Below, one piece after another: positions 47,816 through 56,970 of a stretch of 64,000 nucleotides of DNA (the stretch's first letter is position 1; every line of letters starts with the position of its first letter). A program made the position numbers and the translations under genes. Below the pieces are notes generated by a model that was given only the letters and a program-made list of their open reading frames with translations, was not told the origin of the DNA and did no database searches. This DNA is from Desulfosarcina sp. BuS5. GTDB lineage: Bacteria; Desulfobacterota; Desulfobacteria; Desulfobacterales; BuS5. The DNA lies in assembly GCF_028752835.1 (NCBI RefSeq), contig NZ_CP087952.1, positions 1,779,041-1,843,040 on the forward strand. Reading direction: 5' to 3'.

Positions 47816-48988
47816 TTATTTTGTTGATATAAATTCATTCAGGTCTGAATTCAGTATGTTTTTAAGTTCAATAAAATTGTCTTCCCTGGTTTCCGTGAAC
47901 AGGAAACCAAAGACGGGATATTTTTGAAAATCAATTTTTCTAAGCTCTATTGGCTTTTCAAATTTTGAAAGTAATTTTTCATAATTAAAGGATGTAATCT
48001 CATCTGCATCTACGCCAGTCGAGTTGTTCAACACGATAACACAAAAGAGTTTTCCTTCTTTGCCTTTGAGAACCTCAGACCAATTTGGTTTTTTTTGTGA
48101 GTAATAATATAAGTAAGGGTTAAATCCATAGGCAAGGAAGGCTATATCCGGGGTAGTACACCAACCACCAAAGCGCATCGGATTAACCTCGATAGGTAAT
48201 AAAGTACCATCATTATCTCTTCTAAGCTCAATATGTACAGGAAAGTTTTTTACTCTAGCTAAATTCCCAATTTTTTCTGCAAACCCTGTAAATTCTTCAA
48301 GATTACTTTCGATAATTTTTTTGGATGAAATGTAAACTCTGTCACTAACATCGGTATCTGAAGAAAAAGTATGGTTCAGTATGTTTAGAATAACCGGTTC
48401 ACCAATCGAATTATAGTATACATCAACAGCAAATTCATCTCCATTAATACATTGTTCAATAATAAATAAACTGGTGTCTAACACCTCAGCGGGGTATAAA
48501 TCCTTAATTTGATCTATTTCTGCAATTATTGAATCAATTGTATTAGTCCACTCCTCAAAATTGGAAACCTTATAAACCCCCATGCTCATAAAACCAACAG
48601 CCGGTTTGATGATAAATGGGACAGGCAATTCGCTAAATTGAATCTGTTTTAAGTCTTCGACACCAACACTTTTGAAATAGAAGTTAGGAAAAATTGATTT
48701 TGTCAGCTCACGAAATTTCAATTTGTTTTTAAATAACTCTATTTTTCCAGGAAGATTACTGAAAGCTAAATTCTTCGATATCCAACCTATTGAATTTTCA
48801 GATGTAGTATAGATGGCAGGATTATCTGACTCGCGAGTCATTTTAATAGCTTTATCTTCACTAACTATTTTCGTCCCACTGTAAAGGTCCAACTCTTTAG
48901 TTATATCTGTATCGACTACAGGTATGGCATTGTCTCTGACAGTCATTTTGAAAAAATCCGAGACGTATGGCTTATCTACAAAAAACAT
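47816..48988 (-). CDS. ATP-grasp domain protein
   Basis: 390 residues. ATP-grasp features are IIKPAVGFMSMGVYKVSN, IEQCINGDEFAVDVYYNS and PVHIELRRDNDGTLLPIEVN followed by PMRFGG, which bind ATP and magnesium. Such enzymes join a carboxylate to an amine or thiol; the substrate is unknown. The start ATG 48988 has a weak ribosome site. It stands alone, facing away from the reductase-like cluster, with no sign of an operon. Confidence 0.75.
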   Translation of the reverse strand: MFFVDKPYVSDFFKMTVRDNAIPVVDTDITKELDLYSGTKIVSEDKAIKMTRESDNPAIYTTSENSIGWISKNLAFSNLPGKIELFKNKLKFRELTKSIFPNFYFKSVGVEDLKQIQFSELPVPFIIKPAVGFMSMGVYKVSNFEEWTNTIDSIIAEIDQIKDLYPAEVLDTSLFIIEQCINGDEFAVDVYYNSIGEPVILNILNHTFSSDTDVSDRVYISSKKIIESNLEEFTGFAEKIGNLARVKNFPVHIELRRDNDGTLLPIEVNPMRFGGWCTTPDIAFLAYGFNPYLYYYSQKKPNWSEVLKGKEGKLFCVIVLNNSTGVDADEITSFNYEKLLSKFEKPIELRKIDFQKYPVFGFLFTETREDNFIELKNILNSDLNEFISTK

Positions 48989-49440
48989 TATTACCTATCC
49001 CTGATTGTGTGCCGGGCACGGCACATATTTTAAACATATCATGTAGTAAATCGTTTGACAAGTCTTAGACCCTGCCGGCCGGATGGAGGCGAAGGGTATA
49101 GCGATATTACAGTACTTTCTTGTCAGCGGTAACTTGAAAATGCCGGAAATACAGGAAAAATCGATAGAATTTTTTAATATTTGACATTATAATATACTAT
49201 ACTATACTATATTATAACATAATAAAAAGTGCCTTATTCGCAATACTTACGGCTATTCACGCTGATGTAGTGGATATTGCCACTTTGCAAAGAGTCCATT
49301 TATGGTGCGAATATTCAAATAGTTTAGAAGAAACAAGATCAAAGTGAATCGCCGCGGAGGTGAGGAGTGAAAGCTGCTTGCCTGCGGCTTTTTTCTGTTT
49401 GCGCGTGTGCCTGGCGTATACCAAAAAAGGAGACAGGATC
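48989..49440. other. Upstream region of the reductase-like cluster
   Basis: No gene is supported. A promoter with pentamer repeats (49181-49230) is listed separately. The leader from about 49215 to 49440 is about 225 nt and contains a short GC-rich part (CGCCGCGGAGGTGAGG, about 49351) but no riboswitch I recognise. AAAAAGGAGACAGGATC precedes the ATG at 49441. Confidence 0.4.
49181..49208 (+). promoter_or_regulatory. Promoter with ATACT pentamer repeats in its spacer
   Basis: TTGACA (49181-49186), a 16-nt spacer and TATACT (49203-49208). Three perfect ATACT units followed by degenerate ones (ATATT, ATAAC, ATAAT) run through the spacer and past the -10. Gain or loss of a unit would change spacing by 5 bp. 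Confidence 0.55.
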
Positions 49441-50562
49441 ATGGCAGTCGAAGAATTAATCCGAACTGGAGGAACGTTATATAATCGTTATATTGATGAC
49501 TGGAAAAAAGACGGGGGAAAAGTCATAGGTTACACTTGCAGTTATGCGCCTGAAGAGATTTTGATAGCTGCGGGCTTTTTGCCCGTCAGGCTTAATGCAA
49601 CAGGTTCCACTGAAACCAATAAGGCAGATGTTTATATGCCGAAATTTCACTGCTTGTTTTCGAAGCATCTCCTGGATCAAGGTCTGTCTAAAGCATTTGA
49701 TTTTATGGATGGGGTTGTTTTCGTAAATACCTGCGATCAATTGAGACGCATGTATGATGTCTGGATCAAGCTCATAAAATTTCCCTATCAAACCATTATG
49801 GTGGTGCCCTATTCTTACGACAAAGAAGATTTTGAATGGTATCTGGAGAATGAGGTAAAAAAACTCAGGGACGATCTGGAAAAAGCCTATGACGTAAAAA
49901 TTACGGACAAAGCCCTGGCTGATGCAATAAATGTCTGCAATGAAACCAGGGACCTTCAAGCCAAATTATATGACTTCAGAGGAGGTGCGGAGCCTATGAT
50001 TAATGGGGCTGATACCCACAAGATCATCCTTGCCGGAACCTCCATGCCCAAGAAAAAGTATAACGAATTGCTCAAGGAGTCCCTGGACGAACTGGAGAAG
50101 AGAGATCCTATTACAGATTACAGGGCCCGAATTCTCATTGGAGGAAGCGTCATAGATCAGCCCGAAGTGATACGTGTTATCGAAGATGCCGGAGGTCTTG
50201 TGGTTACAGATGTTCTTTGTACCGGCACACGATGGATCATGGACAAGGTGGAAGTGAATGAGGATCCCCTTTACGCCATTGCCAAGCGATATTACGATCA
50301 CCAGCCCTGTCCAAGGATGACCTTTGTTTATGAGCGAAAACGTGATTTTGTGTTAGATATGGCCAAAAAATATGATGTGGACGGGGCCATTTTTTTCAAA
50401 ATAGCCTTTTGCGACCATCATTCGGGAGACAACCCCTTGTACAAGGAAGATCTGGAAGATATTGGCGTGCCGGCTCTGCTTCTGGACAGGGATTACAGGA
50501 TAACGGATATAGGCAGATTCACGACGAGGATCGAGGCTTTTTTTGAAAAACTCGGGAAATAA
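49441..50562 (+). CDS. 2-hydroxyacyl-CoA dehydratase/benzoyl-CoA reductase family, BcrC/BzdN-like subunit
   Basis: 373 residues from ATG 49441 (AAAAAGGAGACAGGATC before it). Cysteines at 71 (KFHCLFSKHLLD), 98 (NTCDQLRRMYD) and 324 (FKIAFCDHHSGD) are at positions that bind the catalytic Fe-S cluster in this family. GTSMPKKKYNELLKES and LIGGSVIDQPEVIRVIEDAG are family motifs. It is the first gene of a five-gene operon; the order and sizes (373, 469, 266, 265 residues) match bzdNOPQ of class I benzoyl-CoA reductases. The enzyme probably removes water from, or reduces, an acyl- or aryl-CoA; the substrate is not known. Confidence 0.85.
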   Translation: MAVEELIRTGGTLYNRYIDDWKKDGGKVIGYTCSYAPEEILIAAGFLPVRLNATGSTETNKADVYMPKFHCLFSKHLLDQGLSKAFDFMDGVVFVNTCDQLRRMYDVWIKLIKFPYQTIMVVPYSYDKEDFEWYLENEVKKLRDDLEKAYDVKITDKALADAINVCNETRDLQAKLYDFRGGAEPMINGADTHKIILAGTSMPKKKYNELLKESLDELEKRDPITDYRARILIGGSVIDQPEVIRVIEDAGGLVVTDVLCTGTRWIMDKVEVNEDPLYAIAKRYYDHQPCPRMTFVYERKRDFVLDMAKKYDVDGAIFFKIAFCDHHSGDNPLYKEDLEDIGVPALLLDRDYRITDIGRFTTRIEAFFEKLGK

Positions 50563-50575
50563 TGGAGGATAAACT

Positions 50576-51985
50576 ATGGAAACGGTTCCTAAAGAGTTAG
50601 AAGGAATAGAGTTGTTTCAAAGATATTTGACTACTTTTGAGCTGGTTAAAACAGCATTAACCAGTTTTGAAACCGTAGAAGATCTTATGGCCGCAGCGCC
50701 GGAAATATTAAAGACCTTGCCGGAGTATGCGGTTAAAGTGTTTCAGTCATTAAGACCGGATCTTGTTGTTGCGGCCTTTCATCCAAAAAACAGGGGCGCT
50801 ATACTGAAATGTGCGGAAGCTCAGATTCCGTTTTGGCAGGGTATCATTGATGACATCAAGGCGGATAAGCCACAGCTGGATTTCTGGTTTGCGCAGGGGC
50901 CGGAATTATTTCGTGCCCTGGGGTTTTCTCCGCTCTGCAGCGAGGCCACCATGGTTGCCTCTGCCATGTATAAAGAAGGATGTGAAGATGCCATTGATAA
51001 ATTCAGGATGAGAGGATTTGCCGATCATCTTTGCACGGCCAATGTGGCTTACCCCGGTTATGTGATGAATGGGAACTGGAAGCCTCCCCACGTCATGGTA
51101 AAACCGGGGACACCTTGCCCTTCGAGTAACCTGGCATACCAGGCCATTAAGAAATGGTATGGCAATGAATATGTTATGTATGATTCAACCTACTACTTAG
51201 ACAAAGATGGCCTGATGCATCAGAGCGATGCCATTAAAAGGGCCATACCAAAACTTGAGAAGATATCGGGACAAAAACTTGATGAAGATCTATTCAGACA
51301 GCAGATGGAGGAAAGTAACAAGACCTATGCCCTTTGCGGTGAACTGCTTGAACTTAGAAAGAATAAGCCCAATCCCGATCCGGGTATGCATCGTCTCCTG
51401 GATCTGCTTATGATGGTCACCCTCCTCGGGAAGCCGTCATGTACCGAGTATTTTCAATTTATCGTAGATGAGGCTAAAGAGAGGTTATCCAATAAGGGTA
51501 CCCCCGTAATTCCGGAAGGGAAAAAAGAGATCAGGGCACTCCACACCTGGGCTATGAACGCATATACTCCCGAGCTGTATCACTGGCTTGAAGAGACCTA
51601 TGGGATGACCTACATTACTTGTGGGCTCTCTTATTTCATTGATCATCAGGTGGACACTTCATCGGTAGATTCAATGATCGAGGGATGGGCACAGAGAATC
51701 ATGAATTTTGCCATGGAAAGACAGAGCATGAGCTTCGGTGATGTGTGGCTTGATGACATGATCTATCTGGCAAAAGACTGGGATGCTGATTGCGGCATAT
51801 TTGGGGGAAACTTGTCATGCAAACAGGGTTGGGCCATCAGCAAACTTCTGGCGGATAGACTGGAAGATGAGTTGAATATCCCTTCAACACGATTTGAAAT
51901 CGAATTGTGTGATAAACGGACATGTCCCCCGGATGAGTTCAAACACCGCATTGGAAGTTTTGTAGAAACCGTTTTGGCAGACTAA
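50576..51985 (+). CDS. 2-hydroxyacyl-CoA dehydratase/benzoyl-CoA reductase family, BcrB/BzdO-like subunit
   Basis: 469 residues, 14 bp after the BzdN-like gene with GGAGGATAAACT as ribosome site. Candidate cluster cysteines are in FSPLCSEATMVASAM, PGTPCPSSNLAYQAI and DWDADCGIFGGNLSCKQGW. The family helix EIELCDKRTC lies near the C-terminus. It should pair with the preceding subunit to form the catalytic heterodimer that receives low-potential electrons from the ASKHA proteins. The length matches BzdO/BcrB better than HgdA-type dehydratase subunits, but the assignment remains tentative. Confidence 0.83.
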   Translation: METVPKELEGIELFQRYLTTFELVKTALTSFETVEDLMAAAPEILKTLPEYAVKVFQSLRPDLVVAAFHPKNRGAILKCAEAQIPFWQGIIDDIKADKPQLDFWFAQGPELFRALGFSPLCSEATMVASAMYKEGCEDAIDKFRMRGFADHLCTANVAYPGYVMNGNWKPPHVMVKPGTPCPSSNLAYQAIKKWYGNEYVMYDSTYYLDKDGLMHQSDAIKRAIPKLEKISGQKLDEDLFRQQMEESNKTYALCGELLELRKNKPNPDPGMHRLLDLLMMVTLLGKPSCTEYFQFIVDEAKERLSNKGTPVIPEGKKEIRALHTWAMNAYTPELYHWLEETYGMTYITCGLSYFIDHQVDTSSVDSMIEGWAQRIMNFAMERQSMSFGDVWLDDMIYLAKDWDADCGIFGGNLSCKQGWAISKLLADRLEDELNIPSTRFEIELCDKRTCPPDEFKHRIGSFVETVLAD

Positions 51986-52036
51986 TTGATAGACCAATTT
52001 AGTCTCCGTTCCGCTTACAATAAAGCGAGGTCAGCA

Positions 52037-52837
52037 ATGATAGTTGCAGGAGTAGATGTTGGATCCCTTTCCGCTGAAGCAGTAATTATGAAAGATGGTG
52101 AGATTGTTGCGTTTGAGATTATAACCGTCAGGCCCATGCCAATACAATCATCAACAGAGGCCATGGAAAAGGCCCTTGCAAAGGCCGGGCTTAAAATGGA
52201 AGATATAGATTATTGTGTTAGCACAGGTTATGGGCGTGATGAAATACCCTTTTCTAAAAAAACCATCTCTGAAATCTCCTGTCATGGAAGAGGCGCTCAC
52301 TGGTGTCAACCCTCTGTAAGGGGAATTATTGACATCGGCGGGCAAGATTGTAAGGCCATTATTGTGAATAAAGATGGCGGGTTGGTCGATTTTGTCATGA
52401 ATGACAAATGCGCAGCGGGAACAGGAAGGTTTCTGGAAATTATGTCAAAGGTCCTGGACGTTGATGTCTCCGATTTGGGGCAGATGACCTTCCAATCGGA
52501 TAATCCAATAAAAATTTCAAGCAGATGCAGCGTTTTTGCAGAATATGAGGCCATGTTTTTACTCGCCGAGGATAAAAATGCCATTGATATAGGCGCGGGA
52601 GTCAATAAGGCTATGGCTGAAAGGGCATTTTCTTTGGCAGGCAGAATCAAGTTGAATGGTAAAATTGATGGGGATGTGACTGTCACGGGCGGTGTTGCAA
52701 AGAATGTGGGGGTCATCAAAAATTTGGGAAATCTTTTTGGGCGTGAAATTACCGGGTTATCTCTGGACCCCCAGATCATGGGAGCCTTGGGGGCGGCGTT
52801 GTTTGCTCAAATGCATTATGATAAGGAGAAAGAATAG
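52037..52837 (+). CDS. ASKHA-type activating ATPase subunit (BcrD/BzdQ/HgdC-like)
   Basis: About 266 residues from ATG 52037 (GCGAGGTCAGCA before it). The ATPase phosphate-1 loop is VAGVDVGSLSAEAVIMKDG; the phosphate-2 loop is GIIDIGGQDCKAIIV. The [4Fe-4S] helix-cluster-helix cysteines are in NDKCAAGTGRFLEIM and SSRCSVFAEYEAMFLL. The end VTVTGGVAKNVGVI and DPQIMGALGAALFAQ is typical. It would hydrolyse ATP to push electrons to the catalytic subunits. It is immediately followed by a second, non-identical copy. Confidence 0.88.
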   Translation: MIVAGVDVGSLSAEAVIMKDGEIVAFEIITVRPMPIQSSTEAMEKALAKAGLKMEDIDYCVSTGYGRDEIPFSKKTISEISCHGRGAHWCQPSVRGIIDIGGQDCKAIIVNKDGGLVDFVMNDKCAAGTGRFLEIMSKVLDVDVSDLGQMTFQSDNPIKISSRCSVFAEYEAMFLLAEDKNAIDIGAGVNKAMAERAFSLAGRIKLNGKIDGDVTVTGGVAKNVGVIKNLGNLFGREITGLSLDPQIMGALGAALFAQMHYDKEKE

Positions 52838-53635
52838 ATGCCATTTGTAATAGGGATGGATGTGGGGCTGGTTGCCATAAAAGGGGTAATTTTAGAAAAT
52901 GATAATATTATTGCGCAGGTTATAAAAGATACAGGCGTAAAGCCTGCTTTGGCAGCAAAGGCCTGTTATGATGAATTACTCGCAAAGGCCAACCTGGGTC
53001 ATGGCGAGATTAAAGGTTTTGGGGTAACGGGATGGGGCGCAAAAAGGGTATCGCTCGGTCCGGAACTGAACGGTCCGGATCTGAAAATTAAATCTGAGGT
53101 TGTTTGCCTTGCTAAAGGAGCAAGGTGGGTTTTGCCTACTTCAAGAACGGTGGTGGATATCGGGGCCCAAATTGTAAAGGTGGCCCGTTTTTCTGAGAAT
53201 GCAAAGGTAAAGAGATTCGACCAGAGTGACAAATGCGCTGCAGGGGCGGGACGATTCCTGGATATAATGTCAGCGGCCCTGGAATTGGATGTAGCGCGTC
53301 TGGGAAAGATAGGTGCCTCTGCATCCAAAATGGTTGAAATTTCGTCCCAGTGCAGTGTTTTTGGCGAGAGTGAAATTGTAAGCTATTTGAATACAGGAGA
53401 AAAGATAGAGGATATTGCAAATGGCATTAACTACTCCATCGCGAAAAGGGTTTCAACAATCGTTATGAGACTCGGTTTAGAGGAGGATATCATTGTAACA
53501 GGCGGGGTTGCGCAAAATCCCGAGGTCATCAGATATTTAGAGGATATGCTCGGGACTGAATTTAAAAGATATAGTGCAAACCCCCAGGTGATCGGCGCCA
53601 TAGGTGCGGCCTTATTTGCCCAGGAAATATTATAG
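52838..53635 (+). CDS. Second ASKHA-type subunit (BcrA/BzdP-like)
   Basis: 265 residues; ATG directly follows the previous stop. Phosphate-1 loop VIGMDVGLVAIKGVILEND, cluster cysteines in SDKCAAGAGRFLDIM and SSQCSVFGESEIVSYL, and an end IIVTGGVAQNPEVIR are kept. The phosphate-2 loop reads VVDIGAQIVKVARFS where its partner has IGGQDCK, so GQD is changed to AQI. Benzoyl-CoA reductases of class I use such unequal pairs, whereas hydroxyacyl-CoA dehydratases use a homodimer. The pairing is the main reason to favour a reductase-like enzyme. Confidence 0.83.
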   Translation: MPFVIGMDVGLVAIKGVILENDNIIAQVIKDTGVKPALAAKACYDELLAKANLGHGEIKGFGVTGWGAKRVSLGPELNGPDLKIKSEVVCLAKGARWVLPTSRTVVDIGAQIVKVARFSENAKVKRFDQSDKCAAGAGRFLDIMSAALELDVARLGKIGASASKMVEISSQCSVFGESEIVSYLNTGEKIEDIANGINYSIAKRVSTIVMRLGLEEDIIVTGGVAQNPEVIRYLEDMLGTEFKRYSANPQVIGAIGAALFAQEIL

Positions 53636-53647
53636 AAAGGATAGTTA

Positions 53648-54412
53648 GTGAAAAAAATAATAGCCGTCAGTGGTAAAGGTGGTATCGGAAAATCAACTCT
53701 GGCAGCATTGATTACCAGGGTTCTTTCTGATAGAGCAGATCACAAAATTCTTCTCGTGGATGCTGATCCGTCAATTAACCTGACTCTCATGCTCGGGCTG
53801 GATGCAAGCAAGACCCTGAACAACCTGAGGGAACGCTTTGTCAAAAGCGCCGAGGCTGCCCAGGAAGCCATGTTCGGTGATAAACATATACGGGATACAA
53901 TTTTCGAGGAATGTTTGCAGGATGCGGGAACATTCAAGCTCCTTACAATGGGAAGGCCGGAAGGGCCGGGATGTTTTTGCTCAGTCAATGTATTGTTGAG
54001 ATACGGTATTGAAAGTATTTCAAAGGAGTTTGACGTAACCATTATCGACTGTGAGGCTGGTCCTGAACAGATCAACCGAAGAGTTACAAAAGATATAGAT
54101 GATCTGATACTTGTCATCGAACCGACCCTAAGGAGTGTCCAAACAGCATTATATATTAAAGACGTTGCAGAAAGTTATGGTGTACAAAAATCATTTGGTT
54201 GCAACATTATTTTGAATAAGGCAGATAAAAAGGACAGAATAGAAAAAATAAGATCGGTTTTAAAAAAAGAAGGCACAGAAATTTCCGGAATCGTACCCAT
54301 GGACGAAAATATTGCTAAATACGACGTTATTGGAAAATCCATATTTGATCTGCCTGGGGAATCGCCGAGTGTAAAAGCTGTTAAGAAAATTATGAAAACA
54401 CTATATACATAG
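53648..54412 (+). CDS. CooC-like (MinD/SIMIBI) ATPase
   Basis: 254 residues, start GTG 53648 after AAAGGATAGTTA. The deviant Walker A is GKGGIGKSTLAALI, the next motif VDADPSINLTLMLGL, and a CooC/AcsF-like cysteine pair sits in GPGCFCSVN, with TIIDCEAGPEQINRRVTKDI. CooC and AcsF insert nickel into CO dehydrogenase and acetyl-CoA synthase. Neither enzyme is encoded nearby, so this one may assemble the reductase's metal clusters. It is last in the operon; a hairpin follows about 120 bp later. Confidence 0.82.
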   Translation: MKKIIAVSGKGGIGKSTLAALITRVLSDRADHKILLVDADPSINLTLMLGLDASKTLNNLRERFVKSAEAAQEAMFGDKHIRDTIFEECLQDAGTFKLLTMGRPEGPGCFCSVNVLLRYGIESISKEFDVTIIDCEAGPEQINRRVTKDIDDLILVIEPTLRSVQTALYIKDVAESYGVQKSFGCNIILNKADKKDRIEKIRSVLKKEGTEISGIVPMDENIAKYDVIGKSIFDLPGESPSVKAVKKIMKTLYT

Positions 54413-54533
54413 AACGGACATTCCGCATCCCTTGACAACAATTTTCCTGATTTCAGGACTCCCCTTACCTCTGGATACCCGATCGTCTCATTTCCCAGTG
54501 AAAATGTCATAAAATCTCTATTTTAAAAATGTG

Positions 54534-54654
54534 GTTCATCACGGATTAGTGTGGTAATCCATGATGAACAGCTAAAAGCTAATACCTGATGGCATAAGTT
54601 TAATTAGTATATGCTCAAGAAATAGAATCTCCACAATAATCCGCTATGATCCAA
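54534..54654 (+). repeat. Uninterrupted copy of the repeat that hosts the IS at 16.1-17.7 kb; hairpin terminator
   Basis: Begins with a perfect or near-perfect hairpin GTTCATCACGGATTA (54534-54548) / TAATCCATGATGAAC (54555-54569), followed by AGCTAATACCTGATGGCATA and TTTAATTAGTATATGCTC. It ends near GCTATGATCCAA. TAATTA occurs once at the site where the other copy has the IS. It probably terminates the reductase-like operon. Confidence 0.75.
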
Positions 54655-54786
54655 AAATGTATAATAAAAAAAGTCAGCCGGTCATGATTTTTGTGCCGAC
54701 TTATTTTTTTGTTGTTTTTTAGACATCCACCATATAACTTCAAAAGTACTTTACACTTTTTTGACAAATAAATCTATCTGTGTTTA

Positions 54787-54795
54787 TGCTATAAT
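54787..54795 (+). promoter_or_regulatory. Extended -10 element before the OsmC gene
   Basis: TG-C-TATAAT (54787-54795) is an extended -10. A TTGACA lies at 54761-54766, but 23 nt away, too far for a normal -35. The intergenic 54655-54963 also contains a spare AAAAGGAGGTGTATT at about 54859 with no frame behind it. Confidence 0.4.
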
Positions 54796-54963
54796 TGAAC
54801 AATTTTCTGAATTAGTTCCTGCTGAAAGGAGTGGTAATTCAGAGCAATAAAATACTCTTCGAAAAGGAGGTGTATTAAGATTATTTTGTAAACCGTCAAT
54901 TTTTGTCTCATTTTGGGAATATGATGCAATTGTTTTTTGGAACAAGAAAAGGAGAAGAATAAA

Positions 54964-55524
54964 ATGAACGAAGTGGCTAATGTAAAAAATGGTGTTAATG
55001 TTGATCAGTTAGTCGGCACAATTAACGCTATCAAGAGCGATCCGGATATCGCCAGGTTTCAATTCAGGGCGGAAACCAAGTGGGTGAATGGTGGGCATTG
55101 CCGGACTGAGTTCAAAAATTTTTACGGGGCCAAGGCGGAAGATACCTCCCGGACAAAATCACTTGTGATAGAAGGAGATGAGCCTTCCGTTTTGTTGGGA
55201 GAAGACCATGGAGCAAATGCAGTCGAAGCGGTGTTGCATGCAATGGGGTCTTGCTTATGTGTAGGATTTATTTACAACGCCTCAGCTCAAGGCATTTCCA
55301 TTGAATCGTTGGATTTTAGTTTGGAAGGTAACATTGATCTACATGCTTTCCTTGGCCTGTCCGAGACGATACGACCTGGATATGAGAATATAAAAGTGAA
55401 GTTCAGAGTCAAGGCTGATGCATCCAAAGAAAAATTATTAGAACTATGCGCCTATGTTCAGAAAACCTCGCCGCTTTTAGATATCATCCGCAACCCGGTG
55501 CCGGTCACGATAGAAATGGAATAG
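54964..55524 (+). CDS. OsmC-family protein
   Basis: About 186 residues from ATG 54964 (AAGGAGAAGAATAAA before it). The OsmC/YhfA fold signature is visible: ANAVEAVLHAMGSCLCVGFI with a conserved cysteine and, late, CAYVQKTSPLLDIIRNPVPV. Glu/Arg residues of the family are partly visible in RFRAETKW-like FRAETKWVNG. OsmC proteins reduce organic hydroperoxides with paired cysteines; here two cysteines are adjacent (SCLC), so the role may differ. First gene of the second transcription unit. Confidence 0.82.
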   Translation: MNEVANVKNGVNVDQLVGTINAIKSDPDIARFQFRAETKWVNGGHCRTEFKNFYGAKAEDTSRTKSLVIEGDEPSVLLGEDHGANAVEAVLHAMGSCLCVGFIYNASAQGISIESLDFSLEGNIDLHAFLGLSETIRPGYENIKVKFRVKADASKEKLLELCAYVQKTSPLLDIIRNPVPVTIEME

Positions 55525-55613
55525 TTTGCAAAAAATACGGCTACCACTTAGGAACTGTCCAGAATTAAGTTGAACATTAACGAACATTTTTCCGAATTTT
55601 GGAGGTATTTACA

Positions 55614-56969
55614 ATGGTTTCTCAAGAACTTGCGAAGTTTGTTTTGAAGACCGACTATCAAAATATTCCAAATGCTGCTTTACAAAAAGCAAAGGCCAGT
55701 CTGATTGACTCTGTTGGTACAATGCTGGCAGGTGCGAAGGAAGATGCAGGTAGCATAATAGTAAGATATGTTGAAAAAACAGGAGGAGCGCCGGCAGCAA
55801 GTCTTGTCGGGCATAAAATTAAAAGTTCGGTTTATAATGCTGCAATGGCTAACGGCACCATGGGACATGTTCAGGATTATGACGATATGAGTCCTACCTT
55901 GATTGGCCATCCCAGCATATCTGTATTACCGGCGGTTTTGGCTTTGGGAGAAGAACAAAAAATCAGCGGAGAAGAAATGCTTTCGGCTTTTACCATCGGG
56001 ATTGAAGTAGAATGCAAAATTGGCCGGGGTACGATTCCTCAACATTATGAAAATGGCTGGCACCCTACTGCTACTATTGGTATATTTGGCGCTGCTGCTG
56101 CATCTGCCAAAATTTTGGGATTAAGTGAACAGGAAATTATTTATGCCCTGGGTATCGCGGGGAGTGAGTCTTCCGGTTTAAGGGAAAATTTCGGTACAAT
56201 GACAAAACCTTTTCATGCCGGGCGGGCTGCCGCCAAGGGAACAATGTCTGCTATGCTGGCAAAGGAGGGCTTTACCAGTACCCCCAAAATATTTGAGGGC
56301 AAAGCCGGTTTCTGTAAGGTAATGGCAGTTGAATATGATGAAAATAAAATCATCGACCGGTTAGGCAATCCCTTTGATGTTGAAGATCCCGGCTTTACAA
56401 TTAAGCCCTATCCTACATGCGGGGCTGCTCATCCGGCTATTGATGCCGTTATTTCTCTAAGCAGGGAACATGATTTAAAAGCAGATGAAATTAAACAGAT
56501 TAAATGCGGGACGGTTCCGATTGGCAGGGATGTTCTTGTATATCCAAAACCTGCAACACCCCTTGAAGCGAAATTCAGCATGGAATATTGTTTGGCTGTC
56601 GCTTTGATTGAAAAAAAGGTCGGCTTCTCTCAATTTTCCGATAAAAAGATTAATGCTCCTGAAATCAAACAGCTTCTTGAAAAAGTGGATATGTATCTTT
56701 CTCCGGAAATGTCGGATTTGGGTTACCGTGGTACCTTTAACGCTGATATTAAAATAGTTTTAAAAGACGGAAAAGAATATAGCAAAAGGGTTGATCATGG
56801 CCGGGGAGATCCTGCAAATCCCTTGACTGAAGAGGAGCTTTTGGAAAAATATTCTGATTGTGCAGCCTTGGCACTCGATTCTGAAAAAATCAAAAGATCA
56901 AAGGAGATGCTCTCCGGTCTTGAACAATTATCAGATATCAGCCTTTTGATGGATATATTGAGAGGCTAA
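55614..56969 (+). CDS. MmgE/PrpD-family protein (first copy)
   Basis: About 451 residues from ATG 55614 (TGGAGGTATTTACA before it). The all-helical lyase domain shows HVQDYDDMSPTLIGHPSISV, then NGWHPTATIGIFGAAAASAK, and the lid domain begins around IKPYPTCGAAHPAIDAVI. The family contains 2-methylcitrate dehydratase, cis-aconitate decarboxylase and iminodisuccinate epimerase, so activity cannot be set from family alone. Its neighbours are OsmC and the OYE-type enzyme. It is related to, but clearly different from, the copy at 59114. Confidence 0.85.
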   Translation: MVSQELAKFVLKTDYQNIPNAALQKAKASLIDSVGTMLAGAKEDAGSIIVRYVEKTGGAPAASLVGHKIKSSVYNAAMANGTMGHVQDYDDMSPTLIGHPSISVLPAVLALGEEQKISGEEMLSAFTIGIEVECKIGRGTIPQHYENGWHPTATIGIFGAAAASAKILGLSEQEIIYALGIAGSESSGLRENFGTMTKPFHAGRAAAKGTMSAMLAKEGFTSTPKIFEGKAGFCKVMAVEYDENKIIDRLGNPFDVEDPGFTIKPYPTCGAAHPAIDAVISLSREHDLKADEIKQIKCGTVPIGRDVLVYPKPATPLEAKFSMEYCLAVALIEKKVGFSQFSDKKINAPEIKQLLEKVDMYLSPEMSDLGYRGTFNADIKIVLKDGKEYSKRVDHGRGDPANPLTEEELLEKYSDCAALALDSEKIKRSKEMLSGLEQLSDISLLMDILRG

Positions 56970-56970
56970 C

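Noticed and set aside
49187-49230. CRISPR or satellite array
   Set aside because: The repeats are only 5 bp and six units long, without spacers.
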